Assembly: GCF_018991925.1 (NCBI RefSeq)
Contig: NW_024732238.1
Span: forward strand, 8,760,642 to 8,824,641
DNA length: 64,000 nt
Reading direction: 5' to 3'
From: Homarus americanus
Lineage: Eukaryota > Arthropoda > Malacostraca > Decapoda > Nephropidae
Both the position numbers and the translations under genes were made by a program. Position 1 is the stretch's first letter. Every line of letters begins with the position of its first letter. This document shows positions 45,733 to 58,339 of this stretch, one piece after another. Under the pieces are notes generated by a model that made no database searches, was not told the DNA's origin, and saw only the letters and a program-made list of their open reading frames with translations.

Positions 45733-46469
45733 ATAAAGAGCTGTCATCACCAGAGGAAATGCATAAGAGATAATTCAAGCCTGGATCACGGCTGAAGGTC
45801 AAAGGTCAAATAAGAAAACGGGAATTATTCACCGTAACACAACGTGATACAGGAGGTCACCCAGGGGTCAACTTACTCTACTGACGCGAGTGAGAACTGT
45901 GAAGTGTAGGACAGACAGGACCAGAGAAATTTTTAACAAGTGAGCCAAGTCCCATGCAGTACTGTCTACTGTATGTATACAACAAACACGTGAACCACCG
46001 CTCACTAGGGAGGAGTGAGGCTTACTCAATAATAATAAAATATCATAAAAACAACAAGCAAGACTCTCCCGACGACTTCTCGGACAATTTGTAAGTTGCC
46101 TTTGTAAGTTGCCTTTGCCCTTACAACCTAAGAAAATTGGACATGCATACTTTTTGAGCGTTCTGATGATGCCTACCAAGTTTTATAGGAGTAGATGTGA
46201 AGACAAGTGTCGCACACAATGTTCCATGGCCATCACTGGTAGAGGTGCCACGACTGATTTTCTTCAACCAATAATTAGCTGACTTTGTGCCAAAAGACGC
46301 CATCACTGGTCAAGTATCGCGGGAGTAACATGTACAGCACACATTTAGCAAGGTAACTCAGACCTCAAATAAAGGGTGTACAGTAGACGGAGGTCAGGAC
46401 GCACAACCCTTCCACTACAGTGTCTTGGTGTCAAAAGGCTTCAGTCCAGAGCAGACAGTGAGGTGGGTT
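45733..46469. other. No gene seen
   Basis: Anonymous. Minus-strand frames of 103 and 61 codons (45868-46179, 46121-46306) show nothing recognisable. Confidence 0.55.
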
Positions 46470-46670
46470 ACAGGTCAACTGGCCCAGTCCTTACTGAAGA
46501 AGTCCCAATTTAACGACACTTACTTTAAACACTGGAATTGAGACCCATTATAATTGGGATTCATTTAAGACTGAGGTTCATTAAAACAAGGAAATATAAA
46601 GACTGAATCCAAATCTTAACAGTTAGGTTAGGTTACGAGGCCTATTTGGACTGACTCAGACTGAACCAGT
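46470..46670. mobile_element. Family E inverted-repeat element, diverged
   Basis: The left end is ACAGGTCAACTGGCCCAGTC. The reverse complement of the right end begins ACTGGTTCAGTCTGAGTCAG. The interior includes GTTAGGTTAGGTTACG. Similar in size and layout to 54740 and 55690. Confidence 0.5.
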
Positions 46671-47090
46671 CCACGAGTAGCGAGTACAAAGTCTCGTCGT
46701 ACAGGTCTATGTGAAGGCTAATATCAAAAGCACATCTAATAAACGGAGTCGCCTTCGTGCCTTGACAAGTTTCTCAAAATTAATCATTGCAGAGGATTTT
46801 GTTTTTCCTTTACCAGAAAATCTGTAACTTAAACTAACCCGACGTACCATAATCTAGGTTAATACAGTATACAGAACGTTACCTTTGGTATATAAAATGG
46901 CGTGCGGGAGGAGCAACACATAAGAATATGATTGAAGTCAGGACAAAAATAGATAGGAAAATCATAACGTCTGCTCCATTGGATTACATGTGTGTGTGGT
47001 AGAGTGTGTTTACCGTACTGGCGGGGGTATAACACAGTAGATAACAGCATGATAACGGTGACTTAGAGATCCTGTGTCACTCACTGGTAG
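46671..47090. other. No gene seen
   Basis: Anonymous. Confidence 0.5.
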
Positions 47091-49250
47091 TCCCTTGATG
47101 TTTGTGTTTACTGGTTCCCTTGATGTTTGTGTTTACTGGTTCCCTTGATGTTTGTGTTTACTGGGTCCCTTGATGTTTGTGTTTACTGGTTCCCTTGATG
47201 TTTGTGTTTACTGGGTCCCTTGATGTTTGTGTTTACTGGTTCCCTTGATGTTTGTGTATACTGGGTCCCTTGATGTTTGTGTTTACTGGGTCCCTTGATG
47301 TTTGTGTTTACTGGGTCCCTTGATGTTTGTGTTTACTGGGTCCCTTGATGTTTGTGTTTACTGGGTCCCTTGATGTTTGTGTTTACCTTGATGTTTGTGT
47401 TTACTGGGTCCCTTGATGTTTTTGTGTTTACTGGGTCCCTTGATGTTTGTGTTTACTGGGTCCCTTGATGTGTTTACTGAGTCCTTGATATTTGTGTTTA
47501 CTGGTTCCTTGATGTTTGTGTTTACTGGGTCCTGATGTTTTGTGTTACTGGGTCCCTTGATGTTTGTGTTTACTACAAGGTCCCTTGATGTTTGTGTTTA
47601 CTGGGTCCCTTGATGTTTGTGTTACTGGTTCCTTGATGTTTGTGTATACTGGGTCCTTGATGTTTGTGTTTACCGGATCCTTGATGTTTGTGTTTACTGG
47701 GTCCTTGATGTTTAATGTTTTACTGGGGTCCCTTGATGTTTGTCATTTTACTGCGTCCCTTGATGTTTGTGTTTACCGGGTCCCTTGATGTTTGTATTTT
47801 ACTGGGTCCCTTGATGTTTGTGTTTACTGGGTCCCTTGATGTTGTGTTTACTGGGTCCTTGATGTTTTAATGTTTACTGGGTCCCTTGATGTTTGTGTTT
47901 ACTGGGTCCCTTGATGTTTGTGTTTACTGGGTCCCTTGATGTTTGTGTTTACTGGGTCCCTTGATGTTTGTGTTTACTGGGTCCCTTGATGTTTGTGTTT
48001 ACTGGGTCCCTTGATGTTTGTGTTTACTGGGTCCCTTGATGTTTGTGTTTACTGGGTACTGGGTCCCTTGATGTTTGTGTTTACCGGTTCCCTTTGATGT
48101 TTGTGTTTACTGGGTCCCTTTAGATGTTTGTAAGCTTACTTTTCGTCCCTTGGATGTTTGTGTTTCATCACTGGTCCTTGATGTTTGTGTTTACTGAGTC
48201 CCTTGATGTTTGTGCTTTACTGGGTCCCTTGATGTTTAGCGTTTACTGGGTCCCTTGATGTTTGTGTGTTTACTGGTTCCCTTGATGTTTGTGTTTACTG
48301 GGTCCCTTGATGTTTGTGTTTACTGAGTCCCTTGATGTTTGTGTTTACTGGTTCCCTTGATGTTTGTGTTTACTGGGTCCCTTGATGTTTGTGTTTACTG
48401 GGTCCCTTGATGTTTGTGTTTACTGAGTCCCTTGATGTTTGTGTTTACTGGGTCCCTTGATGTTTGTGTTTACTGGTTCCCTTGATGTTTGTGTATACTG
48501 GGTCCCTTGATGTTTGTGTTTACCGGATCCCTTGATGTTTGTGTTTACTGGGTCCCTTGATGTTTGTGTTTACTGGGTCCCTTGATGTTTGTGTTTTGCC
48601 GGGTCCCTTGGATGTTGTGTTTACTGGGTCCCTTGATGTTTGTGTTTACTGTCCCTTGATGTTTGTGTTTACTGGTCCCTTGATGTTTGTGTTACCGGGT
48701 CCCTTGATGTTTGTGTTTACTGAGTCCCTTGATGTTTGTGTTTACTGAGTCCCTTGATGTTTGTGTTTACTGAGTCCCTTGATGTTTGTGTTTACTGAGT
48801 CCCTTGATGTTTGTGTTTACTGAGTCCCTTGATGTTTGTGTTTACTGAGTCCCTTGATGTTTGTGTTTACTGAGTCCCTTGATGTTTGTGTTTACTGAGT
48901 CCCTTGATGTTTGTGTTTACTGAGTCCCTTGATGTTTGTGTTTACTGAGTCCCTTGATGTTTGTGTTTGTTTGATGTTTACTGGGTCCCTTGATGTTTGT
49001 GTTTACTGAGTCCCTTGATGTTTGTGTTTGTCCCTTGATGTTTGTGTTTACTGGGTCCCTTGATGTTTGTGTTTACTGGGTCCCTTGATGTTTGTGTTTA
49101 CTGGGTCCCTTGATGTTTGTGTTTACTGGGTCCCTTGATGTTTGTGTTTACTGGGTCCCTTGATGTTTGTGTTTACTGGGTCCCTTGATGTTTGTGTTTA
49201 CTGGGTCCCTTGATGTTTGTGTTTACTGGGTCTCTTCATGCTTGTGCTTA
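47091..49250. repeat. 25-bp minisatellite, about 2.2 kb
   Basis: The unit is TCCCTTGATGTTTGTGTTTA then CTGGG (25 bp, 48428 and 48453). CTGGT and CTGAG variants occur, including a run of about ten CTGAG copies at 48715-48960. Two ragged zones (47385-48180 and 48590-48700) carry many single-base indels. Confidence 0.96.
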
Positions 49251-50873
49251 CTGAGTGTTTTGACGTTTGTGTTCACTGAGTGCACACAAACATCAAGGTC
49301 CCACGCAAATGTTACAGAGTATTGACTTACTGTACTGTACATAATGTCGTCAACAGTTGCACTAACGAGAAGAATAAAAACAACTGACCTCTGACCTTGA
49401 GCTATAACTTAAACTTTGATAAAAGCCTGATCCTAATCCAGATGTTGAGCGCTTACTCTAGTCACGATACTTATTCACATCACGTTTCACCATCTTTTAC
49501 TTGTTGTTGTTGGAGTTATAGACCGGGAAGGAAAAGTTTAGACACCAGACGGCCACGCTGTACCATACCGGGTAATAAGTCTGTCTCTAAAGGGCCCATA
49601 AATAGTAATACTTTTACGACATGAAGTGAATTTGGAATAAGCCCAGCTGCTTGACATAGGTGTGGTACAGGCTATAACGTAAGTAGCAAGGACGCCAACA
49701 CCGGTCTGAGGCGGCGCGGCGACCTGGTTATTGGGGCTCCAACCATAATGTTTGGTCATTTGGCTGGAAGCTGCAATCGTCTTCAAATACGAAACCTTAT
49801 TAACACAGGACACGTTATACTGTCTCAGTTCTTTTATTTACAACTCGCAGTTTTATTTTTCTTTCGGATAAAATCTTTAATCGTCTAAAAAGCTCAACGT
49901 GTTTTATTGTTAAAAAAACCCCCTCAAACTGTGTAAAAAACAATGCTTAAATCAGACTAAATTATCATGTGAGTAACACGCTTGATAACACTGTACTGTG
50001 TTGAGGGGAGACGATATCTGTGAAGACTACAGTATACGTGAGAGTACTGTCAGTGTACCGCTGTGGTGAACTACGCAGCACACTGTGAACAATGGTGAGG
50101 GGAAGTACACTGAAGGCTTCACTATATTTATAAACACAATCAAATTACAACCCACAGCTCGCGGCATCGCTCCACATTTTTCACCATCGCGGTTTTTTTT
50201 TTTAATTGACAAGAACATACAACGTTTGCATTTTTAAAAGGGTGAAGGGTGAGGATTCTGCCCTCAAAAGACCAATTCATTCCGTCACTAAACAAAGTAC
50301 TGAATAACGAACGCAATGGCTACTCAGTATGGTGGAACACAAGTAATTGTATTTAGCGACGAAACTGATGAAAACTGTGTGTTTCTCCCCCCACTTTAGC
50401 AAATGCTGGCGATAAATTCAAATCTCCCTTAGTGAGTGTGTGTGTGTGTACTGAAAACTGTAGTTCGGTGGCATTGTAATGGAGGGGGGTGAGTGTGTGT
50501 GTCAGTTACCTGCCTTCATCACCATTTGTTTACCTGGCTTCATCAAGTTAATGGTTCCCAAACTACCGGTAATCACTCCTCATCACAGATCAACCAAACC
50601 TTCACAGGACACACTGATCACTTTCAATAGATTGTTAGTTAGAACACAAGATCTAAAGGTGTATCTCAGGAGGTGTCATTACTACAGGCTACAACATCGT
50701 AACAGTTTCCACAGGCAAGCTTGGGTCACTTCCCTTTATCACATTGAGTAGGATCTCAACCCTTTGAATAATAAGATGTCACTGTACTCAAGGGGTTAAA
50801 TCAGTGCATTAAAGGGGTTTAGATGTCTTACTCAATGGGCTACTTCATTATACCCAAGATGTAAAACAAACTA
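49251..50873. other. Anonymous 1.6-kb stretch
   Basis: No gene recognised. Short frames on both strands (73-91 codons) lack known motifs. A small GT run lies near 50437 and 50490. Confidence 0.55.
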
Positions 50874-51400
50874 TAGGGTGTTCATTAAAGATCTGAATGA
50901 TTTGACTCTTTAATATTTTCTATACTAATACAGTAAAGCTAAAGTTAAGTGTAAACAATAGAGCAACTATTAAAGTTTTTCATACATGTTTAATACACTT
51001 GAACATGTGCGCCATTGGTCACCTTACAACACTCAATCAATCTTCACTTTTTTGCCATGTACGTTCAAGCTTGCCAGCATCACCCATCCCTGACCCTGAT
51101 CCGTAGTCCGTGGATGTTGACAAACTTGGTCTTGTACACAACGTCTCTAACAAAACCCCAGAGGAAGAAATCCAATGGTATAATGTCCAGTGATCTTGGA
51201 GGCCAAAGGATGGGTCCATCACAACCAATCCAGTGATATCAGTAAAATTAATCGTCAATCAATCAGTCAGTAATCAAACAAACTAATTATTAATAAACTT
51301 TGATAGTTACTCTATCGTTTACACATAGTTCTAGTTTTGTCTTAATTAGTATGGAAAATATTAATGAATCAAATTGTTCAGCTCTTTTATAAACAGCCTG
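50874..51400 (-). mobile_element. Internally deleted Tc1/mariner-type transposon with 105-bp inverted repeats
   Basis: The left arm 50874-50978 begins TAGGGTGTTCATTAAAGATC. The reverse complement of the right arm (51296-51400) begins CAGGCTGTTTATAAAAGAGC. The arms align along their whole 105 bp, roughly three quarters identical by eye, including ATATTTTC and TGTAAAC blocks. TA flanks both ends (50872-50873 and 51401-51402). Between them is the 3' end of a transposase gene on the minus strand. At 527 bp it is a deletion derivative of a longer autonomous element. Confidence 0.88.
50990..51231 (-). pseudogene. C-terminal remnant of a DDE-type (Tc1/mariner-like) transposase
   Basis: Minus-strand translation from about 51231 gives CDGPILWPPRSLDIIPLDFF then LWGFVRDVVYKTK, the family motif WPPRSPDLxPLDFFLWG found near the third catalytic residue of many IS630/Tc1/mariner-type transposases in arthropods. 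The same frame meets three TGA stops and then resumes with CCKVTNGAHVQVY before a TAA at 50990, matching the usual TNGAHIE-type C-terminus. The N-terminal DNA-binding domain and the first two catalytic Asp residues are deleted. Non-functional. Confidence 0.85.
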
Positions 51401-52040
<640 letters not shown>

Positions 52041-52676
52041 CATACATATATAGAGAGGTGGAATTTACCTCTTTTTACAATAGTTATTTTTTCACAAGTA
52101 CAGAATATATTTTTTTTCAATTCGTAAAATCAGATTTTTATTTCCATTTACGTAATAAACTGGCCCCAAAAAATTATTCCTGAAATGCTTTACATTTGGT
52201 ATTGAATATTAAACCTTTAATATTAGCTCAGCTTGATGCACTGAAAACTTTTAATAATAGAAATAAAATAATTACACCAATTTTTTTACAAGTTATGAAA
52301 TTATACACTTTCAATGTTATTAAACTTAAAACAAAATATTATGAAGGATGCATATTACCATTACTAAGTCTGTTTAAATTACTTTACAAAATAAAGGTAA
52401 GTTTCAATTACAAGGTGCACCTGTGTTTTACCTGGGAGAGCAAGTCAGTATTTATAAGCGACGTAACTTGAGGAACACACACAGTAATACACAACAACTA
52501 GTACTTCATATAAACTTTATCGCTGACTTTCAACTCTTTACATCAACCCAAAGTTTCATTATTACTATAAAATGTTTCAGAAAAGGTACAAGTATTCTCA
52601 TTAAATTACCAACAATTACATCACTCAAACACACACACACACGATTAATACATTGTCATAAATTAGTATTTAAATT
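52041..52676. other. No gene seen
   Basis: AT-rich. Frames of 91 and 132 codons show no recognisable motif. Confidence 0.5.
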
Positions 52677-52678
52677 TT

Positions 52679-52758
<80 letters not shown>

Positions 52759-52771
52759 TGTGTGTGTGTGT
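52677..52771. repeat. (GT)n microsatellite
   Basis: About 90 bp of GT with one GAGT interruption. Confidence 0.97.
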
Positions 52772-53879
<1,108 letters not shown>

Positions 53880-54262
53880 CAATAATAATAATAATAATCA
53901 AAATAATATTATTATTATTAATAGTAATAATGGATGCCCCTCGTGTACCAGGATGGCCGGCCCAAGGGCCTCCTAGGCGTGAATTTATTTAAGGTGTAGA
54001 AGCTGTCGCCAACACAACAACCACACCCTAAGTTAACAAGTTGCATGACCCAGTGTCAAGGAATAGTCCAAGAAGACCAGACAGCTCGCCAGCTGCTCTG
54101 GCTAACCATTACCCCGGAACACGATCCGCAAATCAATTAATATCCAGGTTCCCAATTACTGCTGGGTAGACAGAGGCAAATGGCGTAAAGAAACTTGCCC
54201 ATAGTTTCACCCTGCTCGGGAATCGAAACTGGGTCCACTCGCTTGCGATGCGAGCATGCTGA
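53880..54262 (-). mobile_element. tRNA-derived SINE with (ATT)n tail
   Basis: The minus strand starts (54262) with a tRNA-like head. A D-arm-like GTGGTCAGCATG is followed by an anticodon-arm-like CTCGC-ATCGCAA-GCGAG, whose loop would place CGC as anticodon (Ala). A T-arm/B-box-like TTTCGATTCCCGAGC comes next. The 5' part of the tRNA is missing and replaced by a GT run. The body contains TCTGTCTACCCAGCAGTAAT then TGGGAACCTGG, which reminds me of conserved central domains in invertebrate SINEs, though I cannot name it. The 3' end carries the hairpin-capable GGCCCTTGGGCC and an (ATT)n tail (about 53880-53930). Confidence 0.75.
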
Positions 54263-54263
54263 C

Positions 54264-54353
54264 CACACACACACACACACAGTCTGTATATTTTCAGCCA
54301 CCGGCTGCAACTCTATTAATAAACCGTTTATTATTACTATTTATTATTATTAT

Positions 54354-54424
<71 letters not shown>
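54264..54424 (+). mobile_element. LINE family C 3' tail with (ATT)n(AC)n
   Basis: After (CA)n at 54264-54281, GTATATTTTCAGCCACCGGC then TGCAACTCTATTAATAAACC and GTTTATT match the family C 3' end. Hairpin CAGCC-ACC-GGCTG lies at 54295-54307. The tail continues as (ATT)n to 54358 and pure (AC)n to 54424. Confidence 0.78.
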
Positions 54425-54426
<2 letters not shown>

Positions 54427-54739
54427 ATTGTAAAATAAATCAACAACCGTAGAAACTTGTGCGTTCACTCCGTCAATCTCACTTTTGAACTATAACTGTG
54501 CTGAAATTCCTTGTTAAATGATCCCCTATGTAATTTTAGACAGTATATACAGTATACCATTTACAACATAGGTATATTTTCAGAGTATGATTGTTGTACT
54601 ACTCAATATATCGTTTATTATTATTATTATAACATACACTTACAACTACTTAGATACAGAGGCAACACAGATGACCCCGCCGGTGAGAGTAAACGACACA
54701 GGTACTTTAAGTTATATATTTAGTCAGGTGATGGAGGTC
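54425..54739. other. No gene seen
   Basis: Anonymous AT-rich sequence. Confidence 0.5.
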
Positions 54740-54910
54740 ACAGGTCGACTGCGTTCCAGCCCTGTCAGCCGTCAGTCTTACTGGGCCTCAACGTAACCTG
54801 AAATAACCATTAGAATCGGGGCCCAATCTGGATCCTATGATGATTGGGACCCAATACCAAATAATCGGTTTAGACTGGGGCTCACTAGGACTGAGACCCC
54901 TTTAACCAGT
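54740..54910. mobile_element. Family E inverted-repeat element
   Basis: The left end is ACAGGTCGACTGCGTTCCAG. The reverse complement of the right end begins ACTGGTTAAAGGGGTCTCAG. The interior keeps several GGGGCCCAAT and ATTGGGACCC phrases. Diverged, non-coding. Confidence 0.55.
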
Positions 54911-55069
54911 TAGCAGGGAGTGTTCAAAGTGTGGCCAAGACTGGGTGAAGGTGTGGTGTGGCCCGCTATAGAACGCATGTGTGCCCAAGACTATGGGTGC
55001 GGTGAGTTTGGTTATAGTTAAGTAAGTTCTAGGTTTGGTTAGTAATGATTAGGTAAGGCACACCATCAC

Positions 55070-55560
55070 ACGGGTATGTGGGCGAGGCGTGTGTGGCGAA
55101 CAGTATGTGGTGGAAGCGTGTGTGGCGAGCAGTATGTGGTGCAGGCGTGTGTGGCGAGCATGTGGGCGATGCGTGTGTGGCGAGCAGTATGTGGTGGAGG
55201 CGTGTGTGGCGAGCAGTATGTGGTGGAGGCATGTGTGGCGAGCAGTATGTGGTGGAGGCGTGTGTGGCGAGCAGTATGTGGTGGAGGCGTGTGTGGCGAG
55301 CAGTATGTGGTGGAGGCGTGTGTGGCGAGCAGTATGTGGTGGAGGCGTGTGTGGCGAGCAGTATGTGGGCGAGGAGTGTGTGGCGAGCATTATGTGAGCG
55401 AGGCGTGTGTGGCGAGCAGTATGTGAGCAAGGCGTGTGTGTCAAGCAGTATATGTGAGCGAAGCGTGTGTGGCGAACAGTATGTGGGCGAGCAGTATATG
55501 TGGGCGAGCAGTATATGTGGGCGAGCAGTTTATGTGGGCGAGCAGTATATGTAGGCGAGC
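55070..55560. repeat. 29-bp minisatellite, array 1
   Basis: The unit is GCGTGTGTGGCGAGCAGTAT then GTGGTGGAG (29 bp, spacing seen at 55261 and 55290). It degrades at the right end to shorter GGGCGAGCAGTATATGT units. All the Cys/Val/Trp and His/Thr/Pro frames are translations. Confidence 0.95.
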
Positions 55561-55689
55561 CGTGTGTGGTACTGTACATAACATGTGGTGAGAGCGTCGG
55601 TAGCAAGTGGCTCAGGAGGGGAGTGTGGGAGGCGGGGAGTTGCAGTGTGTGGCGAGGCGAGGCGGTAGACGCAGCCAAATGTATTCATG

Positions 55690-55863
55690 ACAGGTCAAAT
55701 GGGCTCTCAGTCCTAATAGAAACCGAACCGAACCTAGCCACTGGGATAGGAGACGAGTCTTAAGGGGTGTCAATCCTAATGGGGCTCAAATAATCAGGTT
55801 ATATCAAGATGGTGGGGTCTAGTTGGACTGGGGCCTGGCATGAATGGGGTCCATTTGACCTGT
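55690..55863. mobile_element. Family E inverted-repeat element, best copy
   Basis: It begins ACAGGTCAAATGGGCTCTCA and ends with the reverse complement of ACAGGTCAAATGGACCCCAT. The outer 14 bases match at 13 positions and similarity continues inward through GGCCCCAGTCC-type sequence. It is 174 bp long, non-coding, with no clear target duplication. Confidence 0.72.
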
Positions 55864-56183
55864 AAGACGTGAAGTACAGTACCTCCTGACACCATCTCGT
55901 GTCTCTGGAACTCCTTACTAAACATGCACATTAATTGATACACACATAAACATACTGTACACATTAAACAAAAACACACACATATATACATACACATTAA
56001 CACACACAGACATACTCATTAAACACTAAAACAAACAAACAGGGTTCCCACACATCTGGCATCTTCCAAGTTTTCAAGTTCTCTAAACCACAACATAACC
56101 TAACCTGCCCTAACCTAACCTAACCTACCCTCACCACAACCTAAGAAATTGTGGTCCACGTGTAAAGATGACAGGCCAGAGGG
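55864..56183. other. No gene seen
   Basis: Anonymous, with an ACACACATA-rich patch near 55970-56010 and CCTAACCTAACC near 56097-56140. Confidence 0.5.
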
Positions 56184-56345
56184 ATCACCTGAAGAATATC
56201 CACCCCGACCTATTTCACCTAAAGATTAAAACCTTAACACTGTTTGGGGGGATGAGATGAGGTTAGGTTGGGATAGGTTAGGTTAGGTTAGGTTAGGTTA
56301 GGTTGGGATGGGATGGGTTAGGATAGGCTACGCTTGGAAGTTTAA
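56184..56345 (+). repeat. Dispersed repeat D, copy 2, plus TTAGG-like tail
   Basis: ATCACCTGAAGAATATCCAC then CCCGACCTATTTCACCTAAA and TTTGGGGGGATGAGATGAGG align with the reverse complement of 44081-44152. In both copies a GGTTAGGTTAGG array follows directly (here 56263-56345). Confidence 0.72.
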
Positions 56346-56559
56346 TCATCATGTTAAATAAGCTCGGGTGCCCAATTTTTCGCGTGATCCAGCTTACAGT
56401 AAACAGTCGCCGCCATTGTCTATAAAGAAGCTGAAATATCCATTATTCTCAAGGATTTGTTCTCTCTTTTCCTTTTTATTTTTATTTTTTTTGACTTTCA
56501 GAGTTTTTTTTACCAAACGGGAATAAACAAAACTTAAAGTCCGTGTTTTGTCTCCGGAG

Positions 56560-56812
56560 AGTGGGCGACAAGTAGTATGTGGGCGAGGTATGTGTGGCGA
56601 GCAGTAAGTGGGGGAGGCGTGGATGACGAGCAGTGTGTGAGACGTGTGTGGTAAGCAGTATGTGGGAGAGACGTGTGTGGCGAGTAGTATGTGTGAGACG
56701 TGTGGCGAGCAGTATGTGGACGAGGGGTGTGTGGCGAGCAGAATGTGGGCGAGGAGTGTGGCGAGCAGAATGTGGGCGAGGAGTGTGGCGAGCAGTATGT
56801 GGGCGAGGCGTG
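56560..56812. repeat. 29-bp minisatellite, array 2
   Basis: Same family as array 1 (GTGTGGCGAGCAGTATGTGG then GCGAGGC), with more variable spacing (25-30 bp). It is separated from array 1 by 1 kb holding a family E element and repeat D. Confidence 0.9.
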
Positions 56813-56943
56813 TGTTCGTATATTTGCTTAAATAATGAAGAAAATTTGATCTGAGAATCTTGTGGCAGTCCTTCTTCCTTGTTGTAGTTGAGTTGCCAAT
56901 TCATTAATATAATTTCTTCATTATTTAAGCAAATATACGAACA
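56813..56943. repeat. Perfect 31-bp inverted repeat with 69-nt loop
   Basis: Arm 56813-56843 (TGTTCGTATATTTGCTTAAA then TAATGAAGAAA) is the exact reverse complement of 56913-56943. The left arm begins exactly where the 29-bp array stops. Either strand would fold into a 31-bp hairpin. No protein or known element is recognised. Confidence 0.93.
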
Positions 56944-57364
56944 TTTGGAAACTTCTTATGACCTTAAATAACAATGAATAGTTTATTATTACAATGATTC
57001 TACCTTTGGATTGTTTAATATTTATCCTGACAGTGATACAGCCGAAAACAGATCCACCAATCACCATCACCTTTACATACAGCCCAGGGTGGGGTCGGTG
57101 CATCTTTGGCTGACTGTACCGCGGACTGGGTGTGTTGGGTCCGCGTTAGGTCAACATTGACAGCAAAGCACGATTGTCACTCTAACAGTTGTTTCTTCCA
57201 TTCCAGTTGAAATTGTCACTTTTGTATATCACTTGTGGGTTGATCGTCAATCTTTGCACTGTACTGTTGGTGGGAGGTTGTTGATAAATCCAGATGGGGA
57301 AAGGGGAGGGGAAGGGTCTGACAAACCAGACGGGCAGCGCCGACGTCCTTACCCTGTGAAGGCT

Positions 57365-57366
<2 letters not shown>
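56944..57366. other. No gene seen
   Basis: Anonymous. Confidence 0.5.
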
Positions 57367-57457
<91 letters not shown>

Positions 57458-57515
57458 TAACGGTTTATTGAAAAAGATCTGCAGCCGGAAGGCCGAAAAT
57501 ATACATTGGACATAA
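57367..57515 (-). mobile_element. LINE family C 3' tail with compound microsatellite
   Basis: On the plus strand, (GT)n 57367-57397, (AAT)n 57398-57455, then AATTAACGGTTTATTG and CAGCCGGAAGGCCG (hairpin 57482-57495), the reverse complement of the family C 3' end. Same order of parts as the copy at 20793. Confidence 0.78.
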
Positions 57516-57659
57516 CTGACTTATTACACACTGTACAATGACACTGGGGAGTTAACAAAAGCCTTCATTAGAGAAAGGTAAAGGAACATACAATGAACAT
57601 ACAGATTAATGTTTACAGTGGAGGTCACGTAGGTCACATGGGCTGAGGTGTTGAACAGC
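57516..57659. other. No gene seen
   Basis: Anonymous, perhaps more of the LINE C 3'UTR but without visible similarity to the other copies. Confidence 0.4.
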
Positions 57660-58010
57660 ATACACATAGTGTAGTAACTCCCTCACAGATGGTGTTATGA
57701 GGAGCCTGACGTGGTGTAGTAATTCCCTCACATATGGTGTTATGAGGGACCTGAAGTGGTGTAGTAATTCCCTCACAGATGGTGTTATGAGGGACCTGAA
57801 GTGGTGTAGTAATTCCCTCACAGATGGTGTTATGAGGGGCCTCACATGACATAGTAATTCTCTCACAGATGGTGTTATGAGGGACCTGAAGTGGTGTAGT
57901 AATTCCCTCACAGATGGTGTTATGAGGGACCTGAAGTGGTGTAGTAATTCCCTCACAGATGGTGTTATGAGGAGCCTCACATGACGTAGTAATTCTCTCA
58001 CAGATGGTGT
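57660..58010. repeat. 45-bp minisatellite
   Basis: The unit is GGTGTTATGAGGGACCTGAA then GTGGTGTAGTAATTCCCTCA and CAGAT (45 bp, 57781 and 57826), about eight copies with a GGGGCCTCACATGACATAG variant. The minus frames of about 130 codons are its translations. Confidence 0.93.
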
Positions 58011-58339
58011 GTGTGTGCACAGAGTGGTGTAATGAGTCTAGTGTGGCAGCATTATCTTAGTGTTCGGGTACAAGCACTGCTCGCTTCCTCTCGATTTCAG
58101 CTACTACTGCTTGCTAGCCCTGTGGCGAACAGGGAAGCAACTTCCATAAGTCTTCCCCAGCCGGTACACAGCTTCCTCACCATCAAGACTCCTGCTGTGC
58201 CTCCTCGTTGCAACTCACGGTAACTGGGTGCTTTGTGGGCCCAGGCTAGACCAGCAAGGATTCTCGGAGCAGCAGTGGGCCCCAGAGGGACGGTACATAG
58301 GCCCAATAGTATGTGACGAGTCCTGACGCCTACCAACCA
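58011..58339. other. No gene seen
   Basis: Anonymous, possibly already part of the LINE H leader. Confidence 0.45.

Noticed and set aside
54180..54262. A functional tRNA-Ala gene
   Set aside because: Acceptor stem and most of the D arm are missing and the sequence continues into a SINE body with an (ATT)n tail.
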